Assembly (NCBI GenBank): GCA_022707945.1
Contig: JAKIZQ010000002.1
Span: 1 to 29,201 of the forward strand
Direction of reading: 5' to 3'
Length of the DNA: 29,201 nucleotides
From: Bdellovibrionales bacterium
GTDB lineage: Bacteria; Bdellovibrionota; JAFGOL01
Position 1 is the first letter of the stretch. Each line of letters opens with the position of its first letter. Below, in pieces: positions 7,776 through 15,483 of this stretch. The notes beneath the pieces were generated by a model. It was not told the DNA's origin. It was given only the letters and a program-made list of their open reading frames with translations, and did not search any database. The translations under genes were made by a program, and so were the position numbers.

Positions 7776-9596
7776 ATGGAATTATATGATGTTATAATCG
7801 TCGGTGGAGGGCATGCTGGTTGTGAAGCGGCCGCTGTGTCTGCAAGAGCTGGAGCAAAGACCTTGCTTGTGACCATGAGCCTTGACAGGCTTGCATGGAT
7901 GTCTTGTAACCCAGCAATAGGAGGGCTTGCAAAAGGGCATCTGGTAAAAGAACTTGCGGTGTTCAAAGCCCTTATGCCTCATGTTATAGATCAAACAGGG
8001 ATACAATATAGGCTTCTTAATAGCAAGAAAGGCATCGCAGTACAGTCGACAAGAGTCCAGGCAGACAAAATACTTTATTCAATGGAAATGAAAAAAAGTT
8101 TGTCTGCTATAAACATGCTTGATCTTTTTCAAGCAGAAGTATCTTCTCTAATAATAGAAAACAACGTCGTTAAGGGCGTTAGAACATGTGAGGGCATAGA
8201 TATATTTTCTAAAACGGTTGTTCTTTGTCCAGGGACTTTTCTTGATGGAAAACTTCACTACGGGAATTCTACAGTTAATGGCGGTCGTTCTGGAGAAAAA
8301 TCCAGCGACGAACTTTCTGTATTCCTTAAAAGCACTGGCCATACTGTGTTTAGATTTAAGACGGGAACTCCTGCTCGTTTTGACTCGAGGAGCATAGATT
8401 TTTCTGATCTAGAAGAGCAGGTTCACGACGATAAAGTTAAAGGCTTTTCTCTGCAAGACAAGAGAGCTGATATAAAAAAACTAAGTTGTTTTTTAACTAG
8501 AACCAATAAAAGAACACATGAACTAATAGAAAAGAATATAAAACTTGCCCCCATGTATAGCGGTAAAATAAGTTCAAAAGGCCCAAGGTATTGTCCTTCA
8601 ATAGAAGACAAGGTTTCAAGGTTCCCAGATAAAGAATCTCATCAGATTTTTTTAGAGCCAGAAGGTATTGATAATATTGAAATATATGCAAATGGTGTCT
8701 CAACTGGATTACCAATAGATATCCAAGAACAGTTCTATAGAACTATAAGTGGACTCGAGAGAGCCAAAATAACAAGACCAGCTTATGCCGTTGAATATGA
8801 TTGTATAGATCCCAGAGAGCTAAGCCCATATCTAGAGTCAAAACTTATATCTGGTCTTTTCTTTGCAGGACAAATAAATGGTACTTCAGGATATGAAGAA
8901 GCTGCTGCTCAGGGTTTTCTTGCAGGGTTTAATGCAGGAGCTAAAGCATTAGATACTAATCTTATAAGTTTCCCAAGAGAACAGTCTTATATTGGTGTAC
9001 TTATAGATGATATAGTTACCAAGGGCGTGGACGAGCCATATAGGATGTTTACTTCTAGGTCTGAGAATAGGCTGTATCTTAGGGAAGACAATGCCGATAT
9101 AAGACTTCTTGATTTTGCTAAAGAAAATAAGTTGATAGATGAAGAAACAAGTAAAATGATATTAGAAAAGTGGAGCTTAATAAACAAGGCTCTTTTATAT
9201 CTTAAGAAAAAGATGGTAAAGGGTTTTGGAAAAGAAAGTAAAAGTATTTTTGAATTATTAAAAAGGCCAGAACAAAGACTTCTTGATTTTGAAAAACACC
9301 TAGATGATGAGATTAAAGATCTTATATTGAATTATTCAAGAGAGATTGAAACAGAAATAAAGTATGAAGGTTATATTAAGATAGAAAGAGCCAGGATAAA
9401 AGACAAGTCTGAACTTGAAAACATAAGCATTAAAGAAGGAATAGATTATTCAGAACTTAAAAACCTTTCTGTTGAAGTAAGGGAAAAGCTAAACAAAGTT
9501 AAACCAATTAATTTGGGGCAAGCCAGCAGAATACCAGGGCTTACTCCTGCAGCTATTGATACTTTGTTAGTTTATAAAAAAAGAGGGGTGATATAA
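7776..9596 (+). CDS. mnmG: tRNA uridine-5-carboxymethylaminomethyl modification enzyme MnmG
   Basis: This FAD-dependent partner of MnmE modifies U34 of tRNA. Its 606 residues open with the dinucleotide-binding motif GGGHAGCEAA (10-19), then CNPAIGGLAKGHLVKE (44-59), the FLDGKLHYG region, GPRYCPSIEDK near the middle and the C-terminal helical tail RIPGLTPAAIDTLLVY. All family signatures are present; the length is near the usual 620. AGGT lies 7 bases before the ATG. The stop TAA shares its last A with the ATG of rsmG. Confidence 0.97.
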   Translation: MELYDVIIVGGGHAGCEAAAVSARAGAKTLLVTMSLDRLAWMSCNPAIGGLAKGHLVKELAVFKALMPHVIDQTGIQYRLLNSKKGIAVQSTRVQADKILYSMEMKKSLSAINMLDLFQAEVSSLIIENNVVKGVRTCEGIDIFSKTVVLCPGTFLDGKLHYGNSTVNGGRSGEKSSDELSVFLKSTGHTVFRFKTGTPARFDSRSIDFSDLEEQVHDDKVKGFSLQDKRADIKKLSCFLTRTNKRTHELIEKNIKLAPMYSGKISSKGPRYCPSIEDKVSRFPDKESHQIFLEPEGIDNIEIYANGVSTGLPIDIQEQFYRTISGLERAKITRPAYAVEYDCIDPRELSPYLESKLISGLFFAGQINGTSGYEEAAAQGFLAGFNAGAKALDTNLISFPREQSYIGVLIDDIVTKGVDEPYRMFTSRSENRLYLREDNADIRLLDFAKENKLIDEETSKMILEKWSLINKALLYLKKKMVKGFGKESKSIFELLKRPEQRLLDFEKHLDDEIKDLILNYSREIETEIKYEGYIKIERARIKDKSELENISIKEGIDYSELKNLSVEVREKLNKVKPINLGQASRIPGLTPAAIDTLLVYKKRGVI

Positions 9597-10231
9597 TGTT
9601 CCACGTGGAACATATATTGAAAGGTTTCTTTAATAACAAAGACTTAGTGTCTTTAACGAAGAAGTTTGAGCTATTAAAAGACTTATATTTTAAATGGAAT
9701 AAAGTTTACAATATAAGTTCTATAAGGGACGAAGATGGTTTTTGGATAAAACATGTTTTAGACAGTCTTTGTTTAGCAAAATATATTAGTGATAACTCTT
9801 ACCAAGGGAGTATCTTAGATGTTGGTAGCGGGGGTGGTTTTCCAGCAATAGTACTTGCAATAGTACTTGAAGAAAATAAGGTTTTAGCTTTGGAACCAAT
9901 AATAAAGAAAACAGATTTTATAGATCATTGTATTGGTAAACTTGAACTAAAGAATCTCTCGACGATAAATAATAAATTTCAGTCACTTGATTTACCTTTT
10001 GATATTGTTGTTAGTAGAGCACTAGGTAGGTATAATGAAATTTGTCAGCACTTTTTTGGTCTTGAAGAAAAGACGAAGATCGTTCTAATGACAACAAATG
10101 AAAGTTTGGAACAATTAGTATACCAATATAAAATAATTAATTATCCTTATGAGTCTTGCCAAGAATTTTCGGCTGAGAAATTAAGGGATCATGTGCTTTG
10201 TGAATGCTATAATATAAAAAAATCTAATTAA
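9596..10231 (+). CDS. rsmG: 16S rRNA (guanine-N7) methyltransferase RsmG
   Basis: This enzyme methylates G527 of 16S rRNA with S-adenosylmethionine. The 211-residue protein shows KWNKVYNISSIRD (33-45), FWIKHVLDSL and the SAM loop LDVGSGGGFPAI (74-85). GAGGGG lies 7 bases before the ATG, which overlaps the mnmG stop by one base. The first six codons, MFHVEH, are made by a perfect 18-bp palindrome that is a ParB-binding parS site, so part of the N-terminus reflects a DNA signal rather than protein function. It ends the mnmE-mnmG-rsmG group just before parAB. Confidence 0.95.
   Translation: MFHVEHILKGFFNNKDLVSLTKKFELLKDLYFKWNKVYNISSIRDEDGFWIKHVLDSLCLAKYISDNSYQGSILDVGSGGGFPAIVLAIVLEENKVLALEPIIKKTDFIDHCIGKLELKNLSTINNKFQSLDLPFDIVVSRALGRYNEICQHFFGLEEKTKIVLMTTNESLEQLVYQYKIINYPYESCQEFSAEKLRDHVLCECYNIKKSN
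9597..9612. promoter_or_regulatory. parS site 1 (inside rsmG start)
   Basis: TGTTCCACGTGGAACA is a perfect 16-bp palindrome (18 bp with flanking A/T) that fits the conserved ParB-binding parS consensus TGTTNCACGTGNAACA. It overlaps codons 1-6 of rsmG. It lies about 0.75 kb upstream of parA and about 6 kb from dnaA, the expected origin-proximal position. Confidence 0.92.
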
Positions 10232-10261
10232 AATAGTATCTTATCTCTAAAAAAAGCAGTA

Positions 10262-10277
10262 TGTTCCACGTGGAACA
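10262..10277. promoter_or_regulatory. parS site 2 (upstream of parA)
   Basis: This is an identical copy of the 18-bp palindrome at the rsmG start (10261-10278), here in the rsmG-parA gap about 85 bp before the parA ATG. ParB loaded here would spread over the parA promoter region, so autoregulation is possible. I found no further copy in the window. Confidence 0.93.
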
Positions 10278-10293
10278 TATTAAAATATATATA

Positions 10294-10322
10294 TTGCAGA
10301 TATTGTCCAAATACATTATACT
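10294..10322 (+). promoter_or_regulatory. Candidate parA promoter
   Basis: TATACT (10317-10322, 5/6 to consensus) sits 17 bp after a weak TTGCAG and about 40 bp before the parA ATG. It lies just downstream of parS site 2, which suits ParB-influenced transcription. The poor -35 keeps confidence low. Confidence 0.4.
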
Positions 10323-10361
10323 ACGAAAAGTTTTAGATCCTGTTACTTAATAGGAGGCCTT

Positions 10362-11162
10362 ATGGGTAGAGTTATTGCGGTGGCTAACCAAAAAGGTGGT
10401 GTTGGGAAAACAACAACAGCAATAAATCTTGCAGCTTCGCTAGCGGCTGCAGAAAAAAAGACATTATTGATAGATTTTGATCCTCAAGCAAATGCAAGTT
10501 CCGGACTAGGACTTGAAGCAGATGTTTATGAATCAGCAAATATCTACCATGTTATTATGGGTGAACTAACTTTAAGAGATATAATAAGAAAGACAGAACT
10601 AAACTACCTCGACATAGCTCCTTCTGGCAGAGATCTTGTAGGCGCTGAACCAGAACTTGTTAACGAAATGGCAAGAGAAACAAGGTTAAAGGATTCTATA
10701 AATACCGTCGTAAATAATTATGATTATATAATAATAGACTGTGCTCCATCTTTGGGTATTCTGACGATAAATGCTCTTACAGCGGCGACATCTTATTTAA
10801 TACCACTGCAATGTGAGTATTTTGCATTAGAAGGAATAAGTAAATTCCTTAAAACAGTTGAACTGATAAAGAAAAGACTTAATCCAAGTCTCGTCGAAGA
10901 AGGTATTCTTTTAACCATGTTTGACAAAAGGAACAGACTTTCTTACGAAATCGCCAATGAAATAAAATCACATTTTAAGAACAAAGTTTTTAGCTCAATA
11001 ATACCAAGGAATGTTAGGTTGAGTGAGGCTCCTAGTTATGGGAAACCAGTGCTTCTATATGATATCAATTCAAGTGGAGCTATAAGTTATCTAAATCTTA
11101 CAAAGGAGGTCATGAACAATGACTACAGATTTAAGGAACGAGAACAACAAACTACATACTAG
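10362..11162 (+). CDS. parA: Chromosome partitioning ATPase ParA (Soj)
   Basis: This 266-residue P-loop ATPase forms ATP-dependent dimers on DNA and moves ParB-parS complexes, so segregating the origin. The deviant Walker A KGGVGKTT (11-18), DFDPQANASSGLG (38-50) and DCAPSLGILTINAL identify it. Its short N-terminus, without a DNA-binding HTH, marks the chromosomal (Soj) type. AGGAGG lies 6 bases before the ATG, the strongest ribosome site so far in this cluster. The 3' end overlaps parB by 44 bases. Confidence 0.97.
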   Translation: MGRVIAVANQKGGVGKTTTAINLAASLAAAEKKTLLIDFDPQANASSGLGLEADVYESANIYHVIMGELTLRDIIRKTELNYLDIAPSGRDLVGAEPELVNEMARETRLKDSINTVVNNYDYIIIDCAPSLGILTINALTAATSYLIPLQCEYFALEGISKFLKTVELIKKRLNPSLVEEGILLTMFDKRNRLSYEIANEIKSHFKNKVFSSIIPRNVRLSEAPSYGKPVLLYDINSSGAISYLNLTKEVMNNDYRFKEREQQTTY

Positions 11163-12039
11163 GAAGGCTTTAGGCAGGGGATTAGCTGCGCTTTTACCAG
11201 AAGCTCAGTTTGAAGATAGGCCAAACGAAACGATAACAAGATATGAAACCACAAATAATAGTAATTCCTATTTTATGTGTCCAATAGATAAGTTAATAGC
11301 TTCAAGTCAACAACCAAGACAAAGGTTTGCGCAAGAAGAAATTAATGAACTATCTGAATCTATTAAAGAAAATGGTTTAATTCAGCCTATATTAGTTAGA
11401 AAAAGGGGTAATGATACCTATGAGATCATAGCTGGTGAGAGAAGATGGAGAGCGTCAAAACAAGCTGGTTTAAGAGAAGTACCTGTTATTTTTAAGGAAA
11501 TGTCTGATAAGGCCACTCTTTTAACTGCTTTAATAGAGAATATTCAAAGGGCTGACTTAAATGCAATAGAAGAAGGCAGGGCTTACAAACAGCTAATAGA
11601 TGAATACAATATGACACAAGAAGATGTTTCTAGAAAAGTTGGTAAAGACAGAAGCACTGTCACTAACTGTTTAAGATTATTAAAACTTCCTGATAATATA
11701 CAAAAAGATATAGAAACAGGAAGAATTAGTGTCGGTCATGCTAAACTTTTATGTTCATTAGATAATGATCAATATAGAAACAAAGTAGCTCAACAGATAG
11801 TAGAAAAAGACCTTTCTGTTAGAGATACAGAGAGCCTTATAAATAAATTAAAGACTCCGCCTAGAAAAGTTAGTAATATTAATAAGAAAGAAGATTTATT
11901 TAATTCTATAGAAGATAATCTAAGACAAAAATTCCATACAAAAGTTAATATAAAGGGCTCTTATGAAAAGGGATCTTTTGTGATAGAGTATTTTAATAAA
12001 GAAGATTTTGAAAGAATATTAGGATTGTTCTTTAACTAA
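11119..12039 (+). CDS. parB: Chromosome partitioning protein ParB (Spo0J), CTPase
   Basis: This 306-residue protein binds parS and slides as a CTP-gated clamp. The N-terminal ParA-activating box KALGRGLAALLPE (16-28) is intact. The CTP-binding core includes the QPRQRF segment and GERRWRA (106-112), followed by ENIQRADLNAIEEG and the HTH that reads parS (about 155-195). A linker leads to the C-terminal dimer domain ending ILGLFFN. The ATG lies 9 bases after AGGAGG within the end of parA. Both parS sites are upstream of the pair. Confidence 0.97.
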   Translation: MTTDLRNENNKLHTRKALGRGLAALLPEAQFEDRPNETITRYETTNNSNSYFMCPIDKLIASSQQPRQRFAQEEINELSESIKENGLIQPILVRKRGNDTYEIIAGERRWRASKQAGLREVPVIFKEMSDKATLLTALIENIQRADLNAIEEGRAYKQLIDEYNMTQEDVSRKVGKDRSTVTNCLRLLKLPDNIQKDIETGRISVGHAKLLCSLDNDQYRNKVAQQIVEKDLSVRDTESLINKLKTPPRKVSNINKKEDLFNSIEDNLRQKFHTKVNIKGSYEKGSFVIEYFNKEDFERILGLFFN

Positions 12040-12053
12040 AATAAAGAGGGCTT

Positions 12054-12401
12054 ATGAAACAAAAACAGAGCAATATAAAACTTAATGATAATGTATCTGG
12101 GCTTATCCAAAACGGATGTGAATTTAAAGGGAAGCTTTCTTTTGAAGGTGTTCTTCGTTTAGGTGGAACTTTTGAAGGAGAGATATTTACTAATGATATC
12201 CTTATAGTAGAAGATACAGGTTTTGTTTCTGGTAATATTACTGCAGATGTTGTTATTATAAGTGGTAGAATTGTTGGTGATGTTTTGGCTAAAAATAAAA
12301 TAGAAATATATAAGCCAGCAATGATAAAGGGGAATTTATCTGCCCCGTCTATATCAATGGAAGAAGGTGTTGTCTTTGATGGAAGCACCCGAATGGGTTA
12401 G
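12054..12401 (+). CDS. Bactofilin (polymer-forming cytoskeletal protein)
   Basis: This 115-residue protein is built of short beta repeats (about 20-110) rich in G and hydrophobic residues, such as GCEFKGKLSFEG, LRLGGTFEGEI and SGNITADVVIISGRIVGDV. This is the bactofilin beta-helix that assembles into filaments without nucleotide. Short charged tails flank it. GAGGG lies 6 bases before the ATG, 14 bp after parB. Bactofilins next to parAB are known in several diderm phyla and can anchor ParB-parS complexes or cell-wall enzymes; that role here is inference. The end overlaps the convergent rsmI by 4 bases. Confidence 0.9.
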   Translation: MKQKQSNIKLNDNVSGLIQNGCEFKGKLSFEGVLRLGGTFEGEIFTNDILIVEDTGFVSGNITADVVIISGRIVGDVLAKNKIEIYKPAMIKGNLSAPSISMEEGVVFDGSTRMG

Positions 12402-13219
12402 TCTTTTCCACTTAGTTTAGTCTTTAGATCTAAAAGTATTGAATAAGCCTTTTTTTGCTCTATATTTAAATAGTTAGCTAATAGTTTTGATAAAGCCCGA
12501 GTATCTTTTGGGTCTTCTGTTGTTTTTGTTACCTTATTAATATTATTAGATTTTTTTACTGGGCTGATAAAGACAACAAATTCTCCTTTTTCTTTTAGTT
12601 CTATTAATTCCTGATTGTGTTTTATCTTAATTACTTCTTCATGAATCTTTGTTAATTCACGGCCTATTACAAGATCTGTGGCAATTTCAAGCTGTCTTAT
12701 CATTCTAAGAAATTCATTTATTCTTAAGGGAGACTCAAAAACAATGCAAGAATACCCCATCCCAAGAGTTTTATTTAAAAGCTCTTTTGTTTTTTCTTTT
12801 TTATGTGGCATAAAGCCTAGAAAAACAGCTGGTGTTTCAGTTAAGTTGGCCCCACTTACAGACAGGATACTGCTTAAAGAAGAAGGACCGGGTATTGGCA
12901 CTATTTTTATTTGATTATCTAATGAGTATTCAATTATATTTGCTCCTGGGTCTGATATTAAAGGAGTCCCTGCATCAGATATTAAGGCAAGATCTTTCCC
13001 TTCTTCTAATAGTTCTTTAATTTTGGATATTCTTGAGTATTCATTAAACTTATGAAGAGAGATCATTGGTGTTTGTATGGAATATTGGTCCAAAAGAGTT
13101 TTGCTTCTTCTGGTATCCTCTGCAAGTATCACATCAACATTCTTCAGGGTCTCTATCGCCCTGAAAGAGATATCTTTTAAGTTCCCAATAGGTGTTGCAA
13201 CTATATAAATTGTTCTCAT
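12398..13219 (-). CDS. rsmI: 16S rRNA (cytidine-2'-O) methyltransferase RsmI
   Basis: This enzyme adds the 2'-O-methyl group to C1402 of 16S rRNA with SAM. The 273-residue protein belongs to the tetrapyrrole-methylase fold: IYIVATPIGNLKDI (4-17), AEDTRRSK (33-40), SDAGTPLISDPG (81-92) and the PGPSSLSSILSVSG loop. Length and motifs are standard. It is the last gene of a minus-strand group after nifS (12 bp gap) and overlaps the bactofilin stop. Confidence 0.96.
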   Translation of the reverse strand: MRTIYIVATPIGNLKDISFRAIETLKNVDVILAEDTRRSKTLLDQYSIQTPMISLHKFNEYSRISKIKELLEEGKDLALISDAGTPLISDPGANIIEYSLDNQIKIVPIPGPSSLSSILSVSGANLTETPAVFLGFMPHKKEKTKELLNKTLGMGYSCIVFESPLRINEFLRMIRQLEIATDLVIGRELTKIHEEVIKIKHNQELIELKEKGEFVVFISPVKKSNNINKVTKTTEDPKDTRALSKLLANYLNIEQKKAYSILLDLKTKLSGKD

Positions 13220-13231
13220 ATTTAGTCGCTG

Positions 13232-14458
13232 TTAACTCTGACAACTGTATTGTATAGCTTTGTCGTTTGGTTTATTGTTCTTCTTATCCCAAAAAGGAGA
13301 GATCTCTCTTAATCTTGATATTATAGTCGGTAAAGTCTCTATAAATGCCGCTACCTCTTCTTCTTTTGTAAATCTCCCAAGACTTATCCTAAGACTGCTG
13401 TGGGCAGATGTTATTGGCACTTGCATTGCTCTTAAGACGTGGCTTGGCTCTAATGAGCCAGAGGTGCAAGCTGAACCAGAAGAGATACAAAAACCTAGTT
13501 TATCCAATTGGAAAAGTATTGATTCTCCCTCTATACAATCAAAAGAAATGTTAGTTGTATTACTTAGTCGCTGGGCTCCTTTACCATTTATGGTGATGTA
13601 AGGTATCTTTTTTGATATTTCTTCCTCTATTCTACTTATTAATACAGAAAGCTTTTCTTGTTTTTTTTCTTTTAGTTCTTCATCCAATATTTGGAATGCT
13701 TTTGCCATTCCTATTATTAGCGGGACGTTAAGGGTGCCGGCTCTTTTATTGAATTCATGGTGCCCACCGGTTATGAATTTCCTTAATCTTGAACCAGTTC
13801 TTGCAAAGAGTATTCCAACACCTTTTGGGGCATATATTTTATGTCCACTCATGGATAGAAGATCTATGTTGTTATATTCTTTATTCATATCTATTTTTAT
13901 TTTACCAATACTCTGTGTAGCATCTGTATGAAATATTACGTCGGGGTTCTCTTGTTTTGCTATTTTTGAAAGTTTGTCTATTGGGAAGACTACACCAGTT
14001 TCGTTGTTAGCATGCATAATGCTTATTATTGCTGTGTCTTTTGTTATTGCATTCGTAAAATCATCAATGGAAAGTTCACCTTTGTTGTTTACGGGCAGGA
14101 AGGTTACTTTATATCCATCTCTTTCGAGGTCCTTACATGTATCAAGGACTGCTGGGTGTTCAACCGCTGTGGTTATAATGTGTTTTTTGTCTGGATGTGT
14201 TTTTAATGTTCCTCTTATTGCATGGTTAACACTTTCTGTTGCAGAGGCGGTAAAGATGATCTCTTCGCTCTTGCTGGCCCCAAGACAGTTGGCTATTATG
14301 GTCCTTGCCTTTTCTACGTCGGCAGCTATGTCCATTGCAAATCTATATTTGCTGCTTGGATTAGCATATTTTTCTTTAAAATATGGAAGCATTACATCAA
14401 GAACCCTGTCGTCTATTGGTGTTGTGGCATTATAATCAAGATATGTTATTTTACTCAT
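13232..14458 (-). CDS. nifS: Cysteine desulfurase (NifS/IscS type)
   Basis: This PLP enzyme releases sulfur from cysteine for Fe-S cluster building. The 408-residue class I protein has LDYNATTP (7-14), His101 in the VEHPAV motif, Asp179 and Gln182, the PLP lysine 207 in SGHK, and the catalytic Cys331 in the long mobile loop SSGSACTSGSLEPSHVL. The C-terminus is about 15-20 residues longer than usual and ends in CQS. It follows nifU by 16 bp, so scaffold and sulfur donor are cotranscribed. No nitrogenase genes are in view; a housekeeping role, as in epsilonproteobacteria, is the likely reading. Confidence 0.94.
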   Translation of the reverse strand: MSKITYLDYNATTPIDDRVLDVMLPYFKEKYANPSSKYRFAMDIAADVEKARTIIANCLGASKSEEIIFTASATESVNHAIRGTLKTHPDKKHIITTAVEHPAVLDTCKDLERDGYKVTFLPVNNKGELSIDDFTNAITKDTAIISIMHANNETGVVFPIDKLSKIAKQENPDVIFHTDATQSIGKIKIDMNKEYNNIDLLSMSGHKIYAPKGVGILFARTGSRLRKFITGGHHEFNKRAGTLNVPLIIGMAKAFQILDEELKEKKQEKLSVLISRIEEEISKKIPYITINGKGAQRLSNTTNISFDCIEGESILFQLDKLGFCISSGSACTSGSLEPSHVLRAMQVPITSAHSSLRISLGRFTKEEEVAAFIETLPTIISRLREISPFWDKKNNKPNDKAIQYSCQS

Positions 14459-14474
14459 TTCTTAGAAGCTCCAC

Positions 14475-15428
14475 TTATTTTACGTGTATTACTTTAACGT
14501 CCTTGTCCACTTTATCCCTTAGTATTTTTTGTACTGTATATTCTATAGTATCATTGGCCGCATGACAGGACCTGCAGGCACCTTTTAATTTAAAATAAAG
14601 CTCTTTACCTCTTATGTCTATTATCTCTAATCCACCACCATCTTTCTGAAGTATAGGGAGTATGTCATTTTCGACCACTCGCTCTATTTCTTTTGCTATC
14701 TGATATGGAGTTTTTGTTTCAACGAGATTTGTTTTATCTGTAGTGTTCTTGGCGTTTCCCCACACGCTATTAAGGATGTCCTTTATTCCACCAGCTTCTT
14801 CTATGCAAGACCCACAAACGCTACCAGCCTTAATAGTACTTATGACGTCATCCACTGTTTTTAGTTTAAGGTCTTGTATTTGGTCTTTTATATATTTTTC
14901 ATTCATTCCAAGACAACGACACACTATTCTTTGTTCATTATTTTCTTTCTCTTTGTCCTTTATTAAACATTCATTGTTTATGCCAAACTTCTTAAGATCG
15001 ATGTTTCTTTTTTTAGCCCAGTCATGAACAGCGGCGTACAAAGCCTCTATTCCCATTATGGAACAGTGTATCTTTTGGGTTGGTAAGCCGTCAAGAAAAG
15101 CAACAATATCGTCTTTGGTGAGAGACATTGCTTTTATTGGTGTATATTTGCCTTCTTCGATAATTGCACAGAGAGCTTCACTTGCGGCAATAGCAGAGGT
15201 GCATCCAAAGGTAAGATATTTTGCCTGTGTTATTATGTCGTTCTCAGGATGTTTTTCGTCCTTTTTAACTCTAAAAGTTAATTTTATTGCATCACCACAG
15301 ACTAAAGATCCGTGGAAGCCGTCACCATCAGGATTTTCTATTTCCCCTATGTGTGCGTTTTTGTTGTTGTTTATCGCATCGGTAAACAACTTCTTTGTTT
15401 TTTCAGAATATTCCCATGCCATAGCCAA
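14475..15428 (-). CDS. nifU: Fe-S cluster scaffold NifU (three-domain)
   Basis: This 317-residue modular scaffold receives sulfur from NifS and assembles Fe-S clusters. An IscU-type domain (about 3-135; Cys44, Cys76, Cys122) is followed by a BFD-like [2Fe-2S] domain (Cys170, Cys172, Cys205, Cys208) and a C-terminal Nfu domain with CRSC (285-288). All cluster ligands are present. Two ATGs compete: 15428 (MAMAWEYSEK) and 15422 (MAWEYSEK); most NifU begin near the second. No strong ribosome site is visible. It is divergent from the protease gene with only a 55-bp gap, which must hold both promoters. Confidence 0.95.
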   Translation of the reverse strand: MAMAWEYSEKTKKLFTDAINNNKNAHIGEIENPDGDGFHGSLVCGDAIKLTFRVKKDEKHPENDIITQAKYLTFGCTSAIAASEALCAIIEEGKYTPIKAMSLTKDDIVAFLDGLPTQKIHCSIMGIEALYAAVHDWAKKRNIDLKKFGINNECLIKDKEKENNEQRIVCRCLGMNEKYIKDQIQDLKLKTVDDVISTIKAGSVCGSCIEEAGGIKDILNSVWGNAKNTTDKTNLVETKTPYQIAKEIERVVENDILPILQKDGGGLEIIDIRGKELYFKLKGACRSCHAANDTIEYTVQKILRDKVDKDVKVIHVK

Positions 15429-15483
15429 TGCTTTTATATCTTTTTGCTAAAGATAACAAGAATAAATTCCGATAGGTATTGAT

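Noticed and set aside
13974..14435. 153-codon plus-strand frame opposite nifS
   Set aside because: nifS is fully supported by catalytic residues on the other strand; this frame lacks a ribosome site and any motif.
15429..15483. Promoters for nifU and the protease in the shared 55-bp gap
   Set aside because: Some partial matches exist (TATAAA on the minus strand with a 15-bp spacer), but none good enough to list as a feature.
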